Under the pieces are notes generated by a model. It had not been told where the DNA came from. It saw only the letters and a program-made list of their open reading frames with translations, and searched no databases. Source: Cladopsammia gracilis (lineage: Eukaryota; Cnidaria; Anthozoa; Scleractinia; Dendrophylliidae). From it: a stretch of 64,000 nucleotides of DNA. Each line of letters opens with the position of its first letter. The first letter of the stretch is position 1. Positions 11,766 through 23,984 of the stretch are shown here, one piece after another. The translations under genes were made by a program, and so were the position numbers. The stretch lies in contig JAJGOT010000340.1 in assembly GCA_022457155.1 (NCBI GenBank), positions 615,501 through 679,500 of the forward strand, read 5' to 3'.

Positions 11766-11766
11766 A
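11761..11766 (+). terminator. AATAAA overlapping the TTLL10 stop codon
   Basis: The canonical poly(A) hexamer overlaps the TAA stop (11763-11765). Use of this site would give an almost absent 3'UTR. It may be chance. Confidence 0.3.
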
Positions 11767-12509
11767 GTAGCACAAAGAAGTGATCTCGAATCATATGAAG
11801 CAATTAACCCTGGGGTTGACACAAGAAAAAAGCTGACAAAGTGCGAGCAGCGTGATCTTTAGCGTGAAGCGTTAACCAGGGCAAGGTACCTGGGACCTGG
11901 GCCTCCTCGGCTTGTTTAAGCCTGGACTCTACTTTGAATTGTGACGTCACCAAATCACATCGCCGGCCCCAGGCTTTGCGCGGACAAAGAAGCAAGAGTG
12001 CAAAGCCTTGGTACTTGGCTGCATAAAAAGGAAAGAACTTGAAGCAAACTGACGAGGGCATTTTTTACATAAGTGCCATTTAGAGTCAGTGTTGTGTGAT
12101 GTGGTTAATTTTATAATTGCGAAAAGACTGTCCACCCTCATGGAAGGGTGTAATTATTTTGCTTTTGTGAATGACGCTGGTGTGTGAATTGTATGTTTAG
12201 TGTTTAGCTCTTTTGTACGTAACAAATTTTAAGCTTTGAAGGAGTGTGTTTAGAGAACAATTTGGTAAATGCATAACAAATGTCTTGTGTGTAAAAAATA
12301 TTCGGTGAGGTAGAATGTTTGATCATGAATGAGAGCCCGCGTGATAATGTAATTTTTTCTCAGTGCAACCTCGTCACCAGGGCCTTCTCTGCTTTGTTCA
12401 AATTCAAAATGGCGGGTCGGGCGGAGAAGACCCTGGACAAGACTGCAAAATACTTCAAACATCGGATTTTGTGCGCGTAAAATATGATGAAATGTCTTCG
12501 TTTCATCCA

Positions 12510-12747
12510 CCGTAGGAAAAAAGATGGCGGCTGTTCATTTTACCACGATACCTTGCGGACCTAACACAGTACACAAGGCACAAAGAAAGCCAAATTTTTA
12601 CAATATTTGTTCCGGTACTAAGGACAATGTGTAGACTAGGTTTGAAGATTTTATAACTTTTCTTTACATTTTTATGAACGTTGTTAAGGTTTTTGTGCGC
12701 TAAGAATTATGGGTAAATGTACCAGTCGCCATCTTTTTTCCTACCGA
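12510..12747. mobile_element. Nested MITE
   Basis: Inverted ends CGTAGGAAAAAAGATGGCGG and, on the right, the complement of CGGTAGGAAAAAAGATGGCG. It lies inside the larger element at 12367-13382. Confidence 0.7.
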
Positions 12748-12828
12748 GGATTGAACAACGGTTTCAAATTACCAGAAAACAAACATGGCTATTAATCGCC
12801 TGAGGACCAAACTACTAAAAGAATTATG

Positions 12829-12979
12829 GGTCTTTCTGCATGTACCGGTACCCGTGAACCACTCATTGTCTTCTATTGTTTGTGAGGTATTGTATTTTTG
12901 GTCTTGTTTTGCATTTGTATTGTCGTTTTTTGTTCCTTTTGTTTTACGTAATATGTGACCGGTACATGCAGAATCTACC
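12829..12979 (+). mobile_element. 151-bp element with 9-bp target duplication, copy 1
   Basis: Flanked by AGAATTATG on both sides (12820-12828 and 12980-12988). Terminal inverted repeats GGTCTTTCTGCATGTACC and the complement of GGTAGATTCTGCATGTACC. A second copy in the other orientation at 24136-24282 also has a 9-base duplication. Nine-base duplications are typical of Mutator-like elements; no transposase is present. Confidence 0.85.
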
Positions 12980-14574
12980 AGAATTATGGAACTCTTAAGA
13001 ATTTTATTTTGTTATTTTAATTGTAATTAGTAGTCAATATTGTATATAAATATAATCTTAGTTAATATTTTTTATTGTAACTTTTATTGTAATTTTATTG
13101 TATTTTTATTGATATTTTTATTGTAATTAGTAGTCAAAAGTGTACACAAATATAATCTTAGTTATATTTTTAATATTGTCTTTGAAAAGCCTCTTTGGGG
13201 AAAGTCAATAAAGTATGTATGTATGTATGTGTGTATGTAATCGAATAACCTCTGAAAACACCATTTCATTGTGTCACGTGACAAAATACTCCACGATTTT
13301 GGCAGTCTTGTCCAGGGTCTTCTCCGCCCGACCCGCCATTTTGAATTGAACAAGGCGGAGAAGGCCCTGGGAACGAGGTAGTTCTCAGGGACACCCAATA
13401 AAGGATTCACAGGGTACCCAATGAGGAATGCACAGGGTACCCAATGAGGAATGCACAGGGTACTTAATGCGGAATGTTTAGAAAAATGCTTGGAATGGCG
13501 TTGTAGTGTTTTTCTGTGCCATTTTTGTGCCTTAAAAGGTCGCTAGAAGAATATTTCAGCGGTGGAAACCTTTATGTAAAGGAACCTTATTTCCCGAATT
13601 TACTCGCTGCTTTATTGTGTCCGAAAATCCTAGCTGACTTTATTTTTTACCCAAAACGACATTTGTTTTATCCCGCGGAAAACAAAAGCCGTTAAATTTT
13701 CCGATGTTACGAAAGTTTGAGGCGACATTTTACTAAAGAAAGCCGAACAGCTTCCGAACATTTTCCGAACACTGTTATCCCTTCCGGAAACAAAAGCCGT
13801 TAAATTTTCCGATGTTACGAAAGTTTGAGGCGACATTTTATTAAAGAAAACTCTAAGATTTTAGTCCAATTGATTACAAATTTTTAATATTACTGCGGCA
13901 CCCGTCTTCTTCACGGGATTCCCGGGACACTTTATATGATACAGTGAAACTTGTATTGAGCGGACACCCTCGGGACACGCGCTAGTGTCCGCTTAATAGG
14001 GGGTTCCGCTGAATACAGGTTTGTTTTTTACAGTAAATTTAGTGACCCAAGCAGCTGGTGTCCGCTTAACAGAAGGTGTCCACTTAATTATATGGGGTCC
14101 GCTTAATACAGTTTTTTTTTTTTCATTCTTTGAAGTGAATGTCTTTTCATTATCCCCTCAATATCCATGGTAATTATTTTTGTGTCCTCCGTGTTGTTAA
14201 TAAAAATTGATAGCTTGGAGTGACGGTTGTGTATCGTCTTTGCTTTCTTTTGCACTCTAAACGTGACAATGGAAGTGCTAAATACATTTTTATGAGCTTC
14301 TAATCTGAAAAGTTTTGGGAAATTAAAATTGACTACAATACGAGCTTCTAATCTGAAAAAAAAAATAGGAAATTTACTACATTAATATTGTCTAAAACAT
14401 AGTAGTAGTTTAAATTTCTAAATCGCCAAGGTTTTCTCTGACGAGATCGACTTTAGAAAGCGGGTCAGTCAAACGTCTTAAATATTGCATGTTTTTGTTA
14501 GTGATTTTTAAGTCTTAATTAAGTTTTTAACTGCATTAAGGTAACCCAGGCCTAACGGACCGAACGATGAAACC

Positions 14575-15215
14575 AATAATCAGAGCACCTTATTCGATGT
14601 TTAACAGATAATAGGCGCGGATATTTTACGAGTTGCGTGGTATTTTTTTCGAGACCAGTAGGAGTGAGAAAAAATGCGAGCAATGAGCGAAATGTCCGCA
14701 CGTATGACCATTCTGTTAAACCATCAAATAAGAGATTTATTATTTGACCGTCGAAATTTTCAGGCTGAAATTATTTTATTTATAATAGCTTGTGTCTTTA
14801 AACCGGGATGCTAAGGTGTAATACGACAATCTACTGTGTAATACGCTCAGATATTTTACGTGTTCTCTTTGCCTTATAAGGTAAAATGACGTCACAGTCG
14901 AACAATAAATACACCTTATTCGATGATTTAACAGATAATACGCGCGGATATTTTACGAGTTGCGTAGTATTTTTTCGAGCCCCGCAGGAGCGAGAAAAAA
15001 TGCGAGCAATGAGTAAAATGTCCGCACGTATTATCTGTTAAACCATCGAATAAGGGATTTATTATTCGACTAAAATTCTTGTATTTATAACAGCTTGTGT
15101 CTTGAAACCGGAACACTAAGGTGTAATACGGCAATCTACTGTGTAATACGCGCGGATATTTTGCGTGTTCTCTTTCCCTTATAAGGTAAAATGACGTCAC
15201 AGCCGAACAATAAAG
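14575..15215. repeat. Tandem duplication of an inverted-repeat element
   Basis: A roughly 320-base block containing CTTATTCGATG, AACAGATAATA, GCGCGGATATTTTACG and AATGCGAGCAATGAG, itself an inverted repeat, is followed by GGTGTAATACGRCAATCTAC and then repeats once. Confidence 0.75.
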
Positions 15216-15256
15216 AATCGACATAAATCGATTGTTATTTAAATCGATGAACTGTA

Positions 15257-15414
15257 TACAGCTATTTCAATTAACGTTGTCGGATAAAAGCTAAAAGCCA
15301 AGACCGCAAGGTAGTATGGGTTAGGGTTAAAAGCTATTGAATAAAAATCCCATACTACCTTGCGGTCTTGGCTTTTCGCCTTTTTCATCCGACAACGTTA
15401 ATTGAAATAGCTGT
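15257..15414. repeat. Long hairpin 1
   Basis: Near-perfect inverted arms from TACAGCTATTTCAATTAACG to the matching end at 15414. The inner stem CAAGACCGCAAGGTAGTATG pairs with CATACTACCTTGCGGTCTTG. The loop contains GGGTTAGGGTTA. Confidence 0.85.
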
Positions 15415-15439
15415 ATCGACAAAGAAAAGTATGTGGTTT

Positions 15440-15602
15440 CAATAGCCCAATTTCGATATATTAAAATTCAACTTCAAACAAAAGACATCACTACGAGGCT
15501 TAAGAGAATAAACCATACAAATCCCTACTATCATTCCCCTAAGCCTCGTAGTGATGTCTTTTGTTTCAAGTTGAATTTTAATATATCGAAATCGGGCTAT
15601 TG
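15440..15602. repeat. Long hairpin 2
   Basis: Arms start CAATAGCCCAATTTCGATAT and end ATATCGAAATCGGGCTATTG. They include AAAAGACATCACTACGAGGC and its complement. It starts only 25 bases after hairpin 1, and both lie between two ATCGATTGTT words (about 15227 and 15605). Confidence 0.85.
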
Positions 15603-16104
15603 CATCGATTGTTGTCAATTTTAATCGACAGTTTTCCATCTCGAGGAAAATATTAATAGATAGCCATCAATGCAAAAAAAGGAAAATATATTTCTCGCTA
15701 TCGATTGGCCTGCATACCAATCGAACAGAAAAAATATTCAGTTCAGCTTTTTCTTCAAAATTGAAGACCGATATCTCAACAACTTTGAACACGTTTCATA
15801 AGTTTGGCTATAAAAACGTGTTGAAATTACGATGAGACGAGTGACTTCAAATATTAATTCCCACTAAAAGCTTTGATGTCCATAACACCGGTTGTGCAAC
15901 ATTTTGAAATGCGGGGCTTAAAATGTGATTTTGACCACTCTTGGAATCAGTAAAAATGTATTCGATTCTCAAACGAGGTTGAGGAAATATCGTGAATTGT
16001 CAGTGAGGGATATATCCGCCGTCTTCCCAATCGGAAAGTTCGAGCTTAAAGTACCGATACCCTGAATAAGGAGGCAAATAATTTATCTACGATATAAATA
16101 CAGT

Positions 16105-16379
16105 GGAATAGCGTTCCGCCCAGATTCTAAAAATAGAATTGGCGCGCAGCATCATGGGATTGAAATGCGTACAAACATTCAAGAACTATGCTGGTAGCTA
16201 CGAAAAAACAGGTGCTACGAAGCACTGTTCTTGGGTACAACTCGGCAATTATCCACAACATGTACAGTAATCGCAAAAACTGGTGTTTCCGAGGCAGCCA
16301 TTTTGAAATATTTGTCCGCACTTCGATCCCACAATGCAATGCTGCCAAATATGACGTCATCTGGGCGGAACGCTATCCC
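16105..16379. mobile_element. MITE, specific to unit A
   Basis: Ends GGAATAGCGTTCCGCCCAGA and the complement at 16359-16379. Unit B lacks it: the AAATAATTTAT...ATAAAT context continues directly to the GGCACGGATAATTCCTACC-type sequence there. Confidence 0.7.
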
Positions 16380-16575
16380 GATTTTTCGAACCAAACTCGT
16401 TTCCCTTGGATTTGATTTCAGTCAATATTCGCCTTCGATTTTTCGAACCCCCGATTTTTTTAACCAATTTCTGTTTCCCTTGGAGGTTTGAAAAATCGTG
16501 ATTCCATTGTAATGGCATGGATAATTCCTACCAAATGACAACAGTACAAGACAACAAGTCACTACAATATGCGAC

Positions 16576-16581
16576 TTTATT
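16576..16581 (-). terminator. Poly(A) signal, precursor gene A
   Basis: AATAAA on the minus strand about 205 bases past the stop. It is conserved at the same place in B and C, followed in all three by a similar AGTGACTTGTT-type stretch (AGTGGCTTGTT in B). Confidence 0.7.
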
Positions 16582-16783
16582 TCACAAACTTTTTAGACAA
16601 ATAACAAGAGAAAATATCAGTGGTTGTAATATAAATATCTCACTATCACTTTTTTCTTACAAAGTGATATTTAATAGATTTATTTCTTTGTTATAAATTT
16701 ATATTTTAATTTGTTTAATACTTTGATCTCTTAATTCTTCCCATGAGTCTTGAGAATTCGAGTGCCCAGTTTCATTTCGTCTT

Positions 16784-18685
16784 TCATTGATCTTCCTTCT
16801 GTGGTCTGGGACGTGCGACATTCCTCACAAAGCGAACACGATCCGCAAGTCGGTTGTTTTGAAGCGTAACATCATTCGTAAAATCATCTTGCAGCTGAAA
16901 AAAAGAAAACATGTTTACTTTCTATTTACAGTCAAAACCTTTAATTTTGAGACCACAGGAAACACGCTAACTGTTCGCACGGAAAACATGTCCGTATTTT
17001 CCAAACGAAATCTCCAAATAGTTCGTTTTATTAGTCTTAACTTTTTTTCTGAGATGGGTTCAGTGTAGACGGAAAGTACAATCCATTGGCCACCAATATT
17101 AACGTTTTCTCGTATTCTTTGAGAACCTATTAGAGTTTTCCGGCGGTAACGTAAAAAATAACTGTCCTTAATAAAGGGGTGTCGGTATTAGAGGGTGTTC
17201 GTAAAGTGGTTCGACTGTAAATTACCATATCTTACTAAACATTATTTCCTGTTATCCACTGGGCTAATATAAGTTTGGGTGTTTCAGTATTTAAAGCAAA
17301 AGACGAAATCCAATGATATTAATTATCATGTTATTCTCTATAGCAGCAAAACGGTATTCTTTTTCTCGTTGTTGTTGATGATGATGTTTTGTAAGTATAT
17401 AAGTCACACCTCTAGCGGCTCTCTATTAAGCGGTCACTCTCTATTAAGCGGTCACAAATCTCCGGAATTAAATGGCCCCCCATATTTATTGTAAACTTGA
17501 CCGCTTTTAAACGGTCACCTCTATTGATCGGTCAGTTGGCTATTCCCCGGCGAGAGTGACTGCTTAATAGAGGTTTGACTGTATTTTGCGACAGTCAGTC
17601 GTCGGCAGGAGCCGGTGAATTCGAAAATAACTACTAATTCATTCTGATCGCTACAAAGTTGTTAGCATACAGCTGTTTCGAGAAAGGTTGTCGGGAAAAA
17701 GCGCAAAAGTGCACGCGACAATCCCGAAAAATAATATGGGATATGATCAATGAATTTTAATAAGTCAAATAAATACATGAAACCCGCGATGCCTCGTCCG
17801 TACAGGGACGATTTTAGATGGGGGGCCATTGGGATAAATGAGTTTTTAGGATATAGCGTGGATGACTGCCCACAATACCTTTCTGGATTGTCGCGTGCAC
17901 TTTTACGCTTTTTTCCGTCAACCTTTCTCGAAACAGCTGTATGATACGATACTGTTTTAACACGGATAATACCCCCGGGCGGGCGATGTTTTGAAAAAGC
18001 TTTTGTTTTTTAGACCTTTCAAAGATATGGTAAATCTTGCTTAGATTATCATACAATTCTTAACGTCGTTCACCTTTCTTTGTGATTCTAATGAGACACA
18101 ATTATCGTTGCAATGGCTTCTTGTTTTGTCAAAGACTGTGAACTTCTCTTGGGATGCTTGATTCACATTCTAAACTACCGAAATTCTACAAAATTTCAAG
18201 GTTCTAACTTCGGTTCCTGGCGACGTAAACGTGAAGTATAAAGTATAAACGGCTCATATTCGTCGATGTAGAACACACCTTTTCCTGAACGTTTATTTGA
18301 TAAAATAATCGTGGCAACCCTGTTTTAATTCGCTTTATATCAGAATTTCGGTGGCTATGAAACATAAATCGAAGCTTCTAAGTAATCAAGTTTCAACAAT
18401 ATGCTATACACACAAAACTAGCCCTCTACAGGACTTTACACTACTATATTTTGTTATAAAATCGTGGGGATTTACTGAGTGTACTTATCAGGGGTTCCCC
18501 CGGGAGAAAGACAATAACAAATTGTGTTACACTGAGCCGGAAGGCTTTCAGTAGAAATATTACTTTGAACAAACCTCTCTTTTCCCACATTTCCAGTCGA
18601 ATGGGCAATTCCACTGAGCCGAGGCCGTGTAGGAAACTACAAGAATACAGAGAAAAAGAAAGGCGATGACTCTCGGAGAATTCAT
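16784..18685 (-). CDS. Secreted precursor of a predicted cyclic amidated decapeptide, copy A
   Basis: Two exons, read right to left: 18685-18575 and 16894-16784, GT/AG borders, phase 0, 73 residues. Residues 1-23 form a signal peptide with a strongly hydrophobic core (VIAFLFLCILVV) and an Ala-Ser-Ala cleavage site. The mature start is QWNCPFDWKC followed by GKRE. Known processing rules predict Gln to pyroglutamate, a Cys-Cys bridge, cutting after Lys-Arg and use of the Gly as amide donor. Exon 2 codes a charged tail (LQDDFTNDVTLQNNRLADRV, then RFVRNVARPRPQKEDQ). A TATA box lies 105 bases upstream of the ATG, which supports this start. I do not recognise a named family. The layout is that of a neuropeptide or hormone precursor; an antimicrobial or other secreted cysteine peptide is the alternative. 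Gene structure is strongly supported by conservation in B and C; function is inferred. Confidence 0.8.
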
Positions 18686-18789
18686 TCTTGTGATGTTCAA
18701 GTCTTTGGTTCAGTCAGTGCTTCTTGGAACTGTGGCAAGAGAGCTCTTTCAGGCTTGAGTATAACTGAACAACGAATCTAATAGCTCTT

Positions 18790-18797
18790 CTTTTATA
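18790..18797 (-). promoter_or_regulatory. TATA box of precursor gene A
   Basis: TATAAAAG on the minus strand, 105 bases 5' of the ATG. It is conserved in position and flanks (AGCTATTAG, CATGCTATAAAAG) in units A and B, and present in C. It predicts a 5'UTR of about 75 bases. Confidence 0.65.
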
Positions 18798-18799
18798 GC

Positions 18800-21720
18800 A
18801 TGAAGAGCGTGTCATGAATATATAAGGGATCCATTTTGTTGTTCATAGAAGTTGCCATCTGCCTTTGCAAAGCCATACACAGGCTTTGAAAAGTTTCGCA
18901 AACTTTCTCTCTCTTTAGATTGAACGCCCAAACTTTTTTTGTCAAACTTATGCAGGTGCATAGGTGGTGTTCATTATTCCCATTTTTTTAAATTATTAAC
19001 AGGCTTGGTTTGTTTGAACGCCTTCGTCTTCAACTTATTTAAATGAACAAACTGACTTTATTGAATGGGCTTTTTAGGTCTGATATACGCGCGCGTAGGA
19101 TTAAAGCGGGAAGCTATGTGGTTAGGCAAATTTGTGCATTGTGACATTAAGGGCCATTTATACGCAAAAAAATAAGTCCACTTTTATCTAACATGCGTCA
19201 TGTTATCATACAGATAATACAGAATAGCTTTTTAACTTATTTAACTTGTTCTTAAATTTTTTGAAAAAAGCAACTTATTTTTTTTCTCTTGCACAAATGG
19301 CCCTATTATTTTGGTTTTAGTTTGGTGGTTTGTACACATGACGCTATAGAGTTAGTAAATTCCCCCAGGCTGACCTAACATTACTTGAAATTTAATTTTA
19401 TCATCCCACACACACGCTTAAAATGGACGTCCTTCTTATAATTGTATGCCTGAATTAGAATTTATTAACACGACTCGGCGGTGTGTTTTTTTTTTCAGTT
19501 CCTTTCTTGTTTTTGCGTCATCACACACACGCTTTTCCTTAGCCTGGTTTCCACTAGCGACATGAGCATAGGATTAAACTTAAGCATAAGCGGAAGCATG
19601 TGGATTTCCGGCTTCCACTTATGCTTAATATTTCCAAACAACAAAAAGAAACGCAACCTTAACCAGAACTTTGACCTTTTCTTAAATGTTTTATTGGGCA
19701 TTCTATACTGGTGTTCCGAACAATGTCGTTTTCAGAAAAAAAATCTTATAGCGAAAAGAAGCTGTTCTTGTCTGTCACACGATTTTGACTTCAAGTTAAC
19801 AACGTGTGTTTGTTGTTTTTGTGTACAATTCTGTTAAAAAAACATCTGTTATCACACTAAAGCCTTGTTACTACATTATACCAAGCCGTGGGATAATCTG
19901 CATTATATAGCGCTTATCCATGCGTTAATTCATATGGCTTATCAAGTTGTTAACGATATCAATGAGCTGAAAAAAAAAATTTACGTATTGAAGGTTACTT
20001 GTAACAATAGCTGAGGTGACTTTCGGGATATTTTTCGAAAGCGCGATATGTTCGGTATATGTGAAACCCCCCAAATTCATGCGTTATCGTAAGGAATAAA
20101 CCTTTGGTACACCGTTCAACATTCAACAAATGTTGAACAGTGCATCATGCCATTTTGAATGTTGAAATAAGACATTCGACATGTTGAACGTTGTTGAACA
20201 TTGTTGAACGAGAAGAGAGACTTTTCCGTTCAACAAGTTGCAACTTGCAATTTGTTGAACAACGTCAGTCAATCTTTACAAAATGTTGAATATGTTTTCT
20301 ACTCAAGTCATGATATTCGACAAGTTCCAACATCAGCAAATAATGAACGACGTTGAACCGTGCATCATTCGAGACGTCATAATCGAAATATATTAATGTG
20401 TTTTTGAAATAACTTTTGTAGCTTTGGTAAGCGCACACCAACTATACAACCAATGCTTACAGACGTTATCATGGAAATGTATATTATATTTTTCAAACGC
20501 CATTTTGTCGCTTTGGTAAGCGCACACTGACTGTCAAGCTGATTGAATTACTGCTCCTTCGTGTATGTACTGCGTGCAACCAAACATAATGAATTTACCA
20601 CGCATGTTACATTAAGTCCATTACTTGGTAGTGTGAGTGATCAACATATCTTAGTAAGAAGGTAATTAAAATTGTTAATATTGAGTGTAATGAAGTCAAC
20701 CTAACCGCAACTCCCCCTTAATGACACGTCATCTCACTACAACAAGGTGGAGTAATTACTTAAATCCTCACGTCACCTCACTAACACACAGTCGAAAAAC
20801 AACAGAAATCCTGACCGCAGGAGTCTATTATCATTGTAAATTCTTGAATTCAAATAAACAATGTTAAACTCCCAAAAGAATTAAAAGGTGGCCGAACGAG
20901 TTCAACATGATGAGTTTAAATTAAATCAGGATGTTGCCGACTCGTTTTTCATGGTCCTCATTAAACAAAAAGAGCATCCAAAGAGCTGTTAGAAAGATAT
21001 ATGTTATCTCCGAAATGTCCTTAATTATTTCTAATAGCTTTTTAGGCGTTTCTTTTTATCCCATTATGTTTCAAACACGTGGATTTGCTCTCAAGCTGCC
21101 GTATACGTGAATGAAACAGTCGGTATATCTAATCAAAGGGCCCTAAGAGCCATCTCGTAAATACGAAACAACGTAAGGTTAAGTCCACAGATCCGGTTTT
21201 AATTTTCCATACTGAGTTTTAAGTAAAAGAATTAAAGATTAAAACAGATTAAAACGCCCAAAACATCTTGGCGTGACATAAATATGCATTGTGTGAAACG
21301 AGACTGTCTAGACAACTGGATGACGTAATACACTGGGGAATAAAAAAAAAGATTACATCTGAGTGATTAATCGAATGAAAAATTGCATAATTCTCCCGTA
21401 TACTGTATATCGTCATAGCATAAAACTTGCTCTTGGGAAATCATTACCAGATGAATTATTTACCGATGCCAAAGATGGAGGTAAATAATTCATGTACCAC
21501 ATACATAAATAGTGGAATGGATAATTAATACCTAACAAGAACTCTACAAGTAGTAAAACCGTTCTTTAAGGAAGGGCAGACAGAGTGTTCAACATCTTAT
21601 TTCTCCTAGCAATATTAACATGTTGTGAAGCAGATATGCGATGAGAATTAAGAAAATTATCAACTCCAAGATATTATCTTGTTTTAGACTAGCCTCTTTC
21701 TCATTCGGCCAAATTGAGAC
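18800..21720. other. 5' flank of gene A, conserved in unit B
   Basis: No coding exon seen. The flank includes an inverted repeat rich in AGCATAAGC around 19540-19630 and a GTTGAAC/GTTCAAC-rich repeat (20110-20360). Words such as GCTTTGGTAAGCGCACACYRA recur. A block (20540-20860) is almost identical in unit B. The plus-strand frame at 19481-19837 has no family features and its B counterpart is not kept open. Confidence 0.6.
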
Positions 21721-21981
21721 GTGTTAATACCAGTAATAGGCAAAGGTTAGGAAGTGCGGGCGAGGACGATGCATTGAGTTTTGGGTTAAGGCGGGGGTAA
21801 ACATGAATTTGAATGAAATTTGAAGAGGTTTAAAGAAGGGATAGAAGAAAGAAAAGGATTTTTGGAACACCATTGTAATCAGTGACGTATTGAGATTAAT
21901 TCTAAAACAGGGGCGTTATACATTTTGGTGTTGCATATATAGAGTGATTTTACTAAACCTATGAAACAGTTACCTACACTT

Positions 21982-22173
21982 AACAAATCGACCGCATTTT
22001 TCCATGGTCTATACTCTCATCGACCATAGAAATGACGTCATAAAATGTTCAAAACTCAAGTGGAACCACGAGCCGTTAGGCGAGTGGTTTCACTGCTAAG
22101 TTTTGAACATTTTATGGCGTCATTTCTATGGTCGATGAGAGTATAGACCATGGAAAAATGCGGTCGATTTGTT
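21982..22173. mobile_element. Inverted-repeat element
   Basis: Arms AACAAATCGACCGCATTTTT and ATGGTCTATACTCTCATCGA pair with their complements on the right (22105-22173) around a loop near 22060-22090. Confidence 0.8.
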
Positions 22174-22442
22174 TTTTACAATAACAAACTTGAATAACTG
22201 CGAGCGCCGAGCGAACTAGTTTAGAAAATCAAGATAAACAACCTAACACTGACAAACTGCTGCAAAATGTTTTTTGCGTGGGGAATAATTAAAGCCTTAA
22301 CTTTTTATGTGAATAAATTATGTAACGAAAAAGGCTCACACAAAAATTCTCTTCAGCTTAAATCATCGCTAGAATCTTTTAATATAAATTTTAACACAGC
22401 AAAACAAAGAGCCGTTACTGTCGGCAAATTTTAGAGAACCGC

Positions 22443-22844
22443 CACTGGACGAAAAAATGGATTTACTCAAGTTTGCACATTGAGCAAATATGTAGCAAAT
22501 TTGGGCCTCTAAATTTGAACCAAATTTGCACTTGGTGTAAAGTGAATGTAAACATACATCTTTGCTCACGTGCAAATTGTGTGCAAATGTGGTGTAAATA
22601 TGCATCTGCGCAAAAATTTACTATATCTTTGCTACCCCAAGCAAATTTCATATTTGCTCATCTTTGCCATGCCAAGCAAACATTAAGAAAATGTGGAATT
22701 TACCAGCTTTGCTTTCTTTGCAAATAAAGTGCAAACATCAAGTTTTGATTTGCTGCAAAGATGAGCAAAGTTGTGCAAATGTCATCTTTACTACATGTTT
22801 ACTACTGTTTTGCCACCCATGTAAATCCATTTTTTCGTCCAGTG
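22443..22844. mobile_element. 402-bp inverted-end element filled with GCAAA/TTTGC words
   Basis: Ends CACTGGACGAAAAAATGGAT and ATCCATTTTTTCGTCCAGTG are exact complements. The inside is unusually rich in TTTGC, GCAAAT and TGCACA words on both strands. No transposase frame. Confidence 0.8.
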
Positions 22845-23984
22845 CGCGCTCGGCGATAATCGCAAAATAGAGCACAATAACCTCACACAAAGTCAAATAT
22901 AAAATTACTTGGCACAGTTTACAAAGCTAACCTTTTTCAAATTTGAAATATCTTCGAATAATCAGATGAATCTTTGCTCCAAGTTGTTTTCGGCTCAGTT
23001 TTAGTTCTTTCGGGCGCCGGCGACTGATTCCGTGGATTTTCCCGTGAAACTACGACAAGTTGTTTGTCCTTTTTGCTTCGCACTTAATTCCAGGCAAGTT
23101 TAGCTGATTGTAAACTAAATTTAGCTGACGAGAGAGCATTCTTTTCATTGAAGAATTCCAGTTTTAAGTGCATTTTTCACTGTTTGAAGAACCCGCAGCG
23201 CCAAAAGTTTGACAAAACTTACCTGTTACGTCATTTTCATGGTCTATACTCTCATCGACCATAGAAATGAGCCAATCAGCGCGCGGGAATTCACACAGTT
23301 ATTGTAAAATATAACATACACTATAACATTCCATGAGACACTAGTTCCATTGTTTTGTTTTGTTTAGTTATAAATTGTTTCTTGTTGTTTCACGGTGTAA
23401 ATAAAATCACTCTAGGTTATAAATTGTGGTATTGATTGAGTCAAAGTTGTTAAATTATTTTAGAAACTCGTTTTAATTTTTTTACATTAATGAACTAAGA
23501 AATATGTTTTATTGTTTTATTTTATTTTATCTGTCGGTGTGATATTCGCTCCAGTCCCTTACAGAGCGAGTATAAATAACAGCCGTGCATCTAATTTCGG
23601 CCCAGTTCAAGTAAGAATCCTTTGGTGCTGTTACCTTCGTGTTCTCACCATGTCCGGCGAGCAAGCTCCCGTGGCGGAGGTAGTTCCAGATAGTTCAAGC
23701 GCTTCTTCAGTCAGCTCAAGCGCCTAAACCAGGCCCAGCTAACCAAAACCCTTACTGGTAAAATTTTCTTTAGTATTTGTCCGGCTTTTTCAGCCGTTTT
23801 GTCGCTTGTTCCCCCGCGGCTCCACGTGCTCGCCGGTTTTTTATCTCCTCACCTTGCTCCTTGTCCCTTATCCGTTCGCCACGTTTCTTTCTATAGTTTT
23901 TCGCTTCCCTACAGCTTATATGGAATTTCCACGCTTTTATATTTGGTTGTTGAGCTATTTATAGCTTTGCGTGCTTCGCTACAC

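Larger units (their letters stand above)
12367..13382. mobile_element. About 1-kb inverted-repeat element with insertions
   Basis: Ends pair over about 90-100 bases: CAGGGCCTTCTCTGCTTTGT near 12380 against the complement of the segment ending at 13382. Both arms contain AAAATGGCGGGTCGGGCGGA. At least two smaller elements lie within it (12510-12747 and 12829-12979), so the core is older than they are. No transposase frame is visible. Confidence 0.7.
11766..16030. other. Gene-free, repeat-rich interval
   Basis: No exon was recognised. The stretch is built from nested inverted repeats (12367-13382), a tandemly doubled inverted repeat (14575-15215) and two adjacent long hairpins (15257-15602). 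A LINE-like 3' tail ends in a (GTAT)n run at 13212-13239. Tc1/pogo-like GTCCGCTTAATA words occur at 13975-14110. Confidence 0.6.
16030..21720. repeat. Duplication unit A (paralogous to 49630-57190 and 57700-61130)
   Basis: The segment aligns by eye with unit B from ACCGATACC...AATAAGGA at its left edge to AGATATTATCTTGTTTT at its right edge, and more loosely with unit C. It includes the two-exon precursor gene, its 3' region and about 3 kb upstream. Copy-specific insertions account for most length differences. Confidence 0.85.
21720..23540. other. Gene-free stretch between unit A and the Ngaro-like element
   Basis: Holds two inverted-repeat elements (21982-22173, 22443-22844). A third piece of the first one's arm (CATGGTCTATACTCTCATCG) lies at 23240-23275, so the first element may be part of a larger composite that spans 22180-23275. 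No exon was seen. Confidence 0.55.

Noticed and set aside
15321..15332. Telomeric repeat GGGTTAGGGTTA
   Set aside because: Only two units, in the loop of a hairpin element; not an interstitial telomere array.
19481..19837. 118-residue ORF with hydrophobic start upstream of gene A
   Set aside because: The region is an AGCATAAGC-rich inverted repeat, and the corresponding frame in unit B differs and is interrupted.
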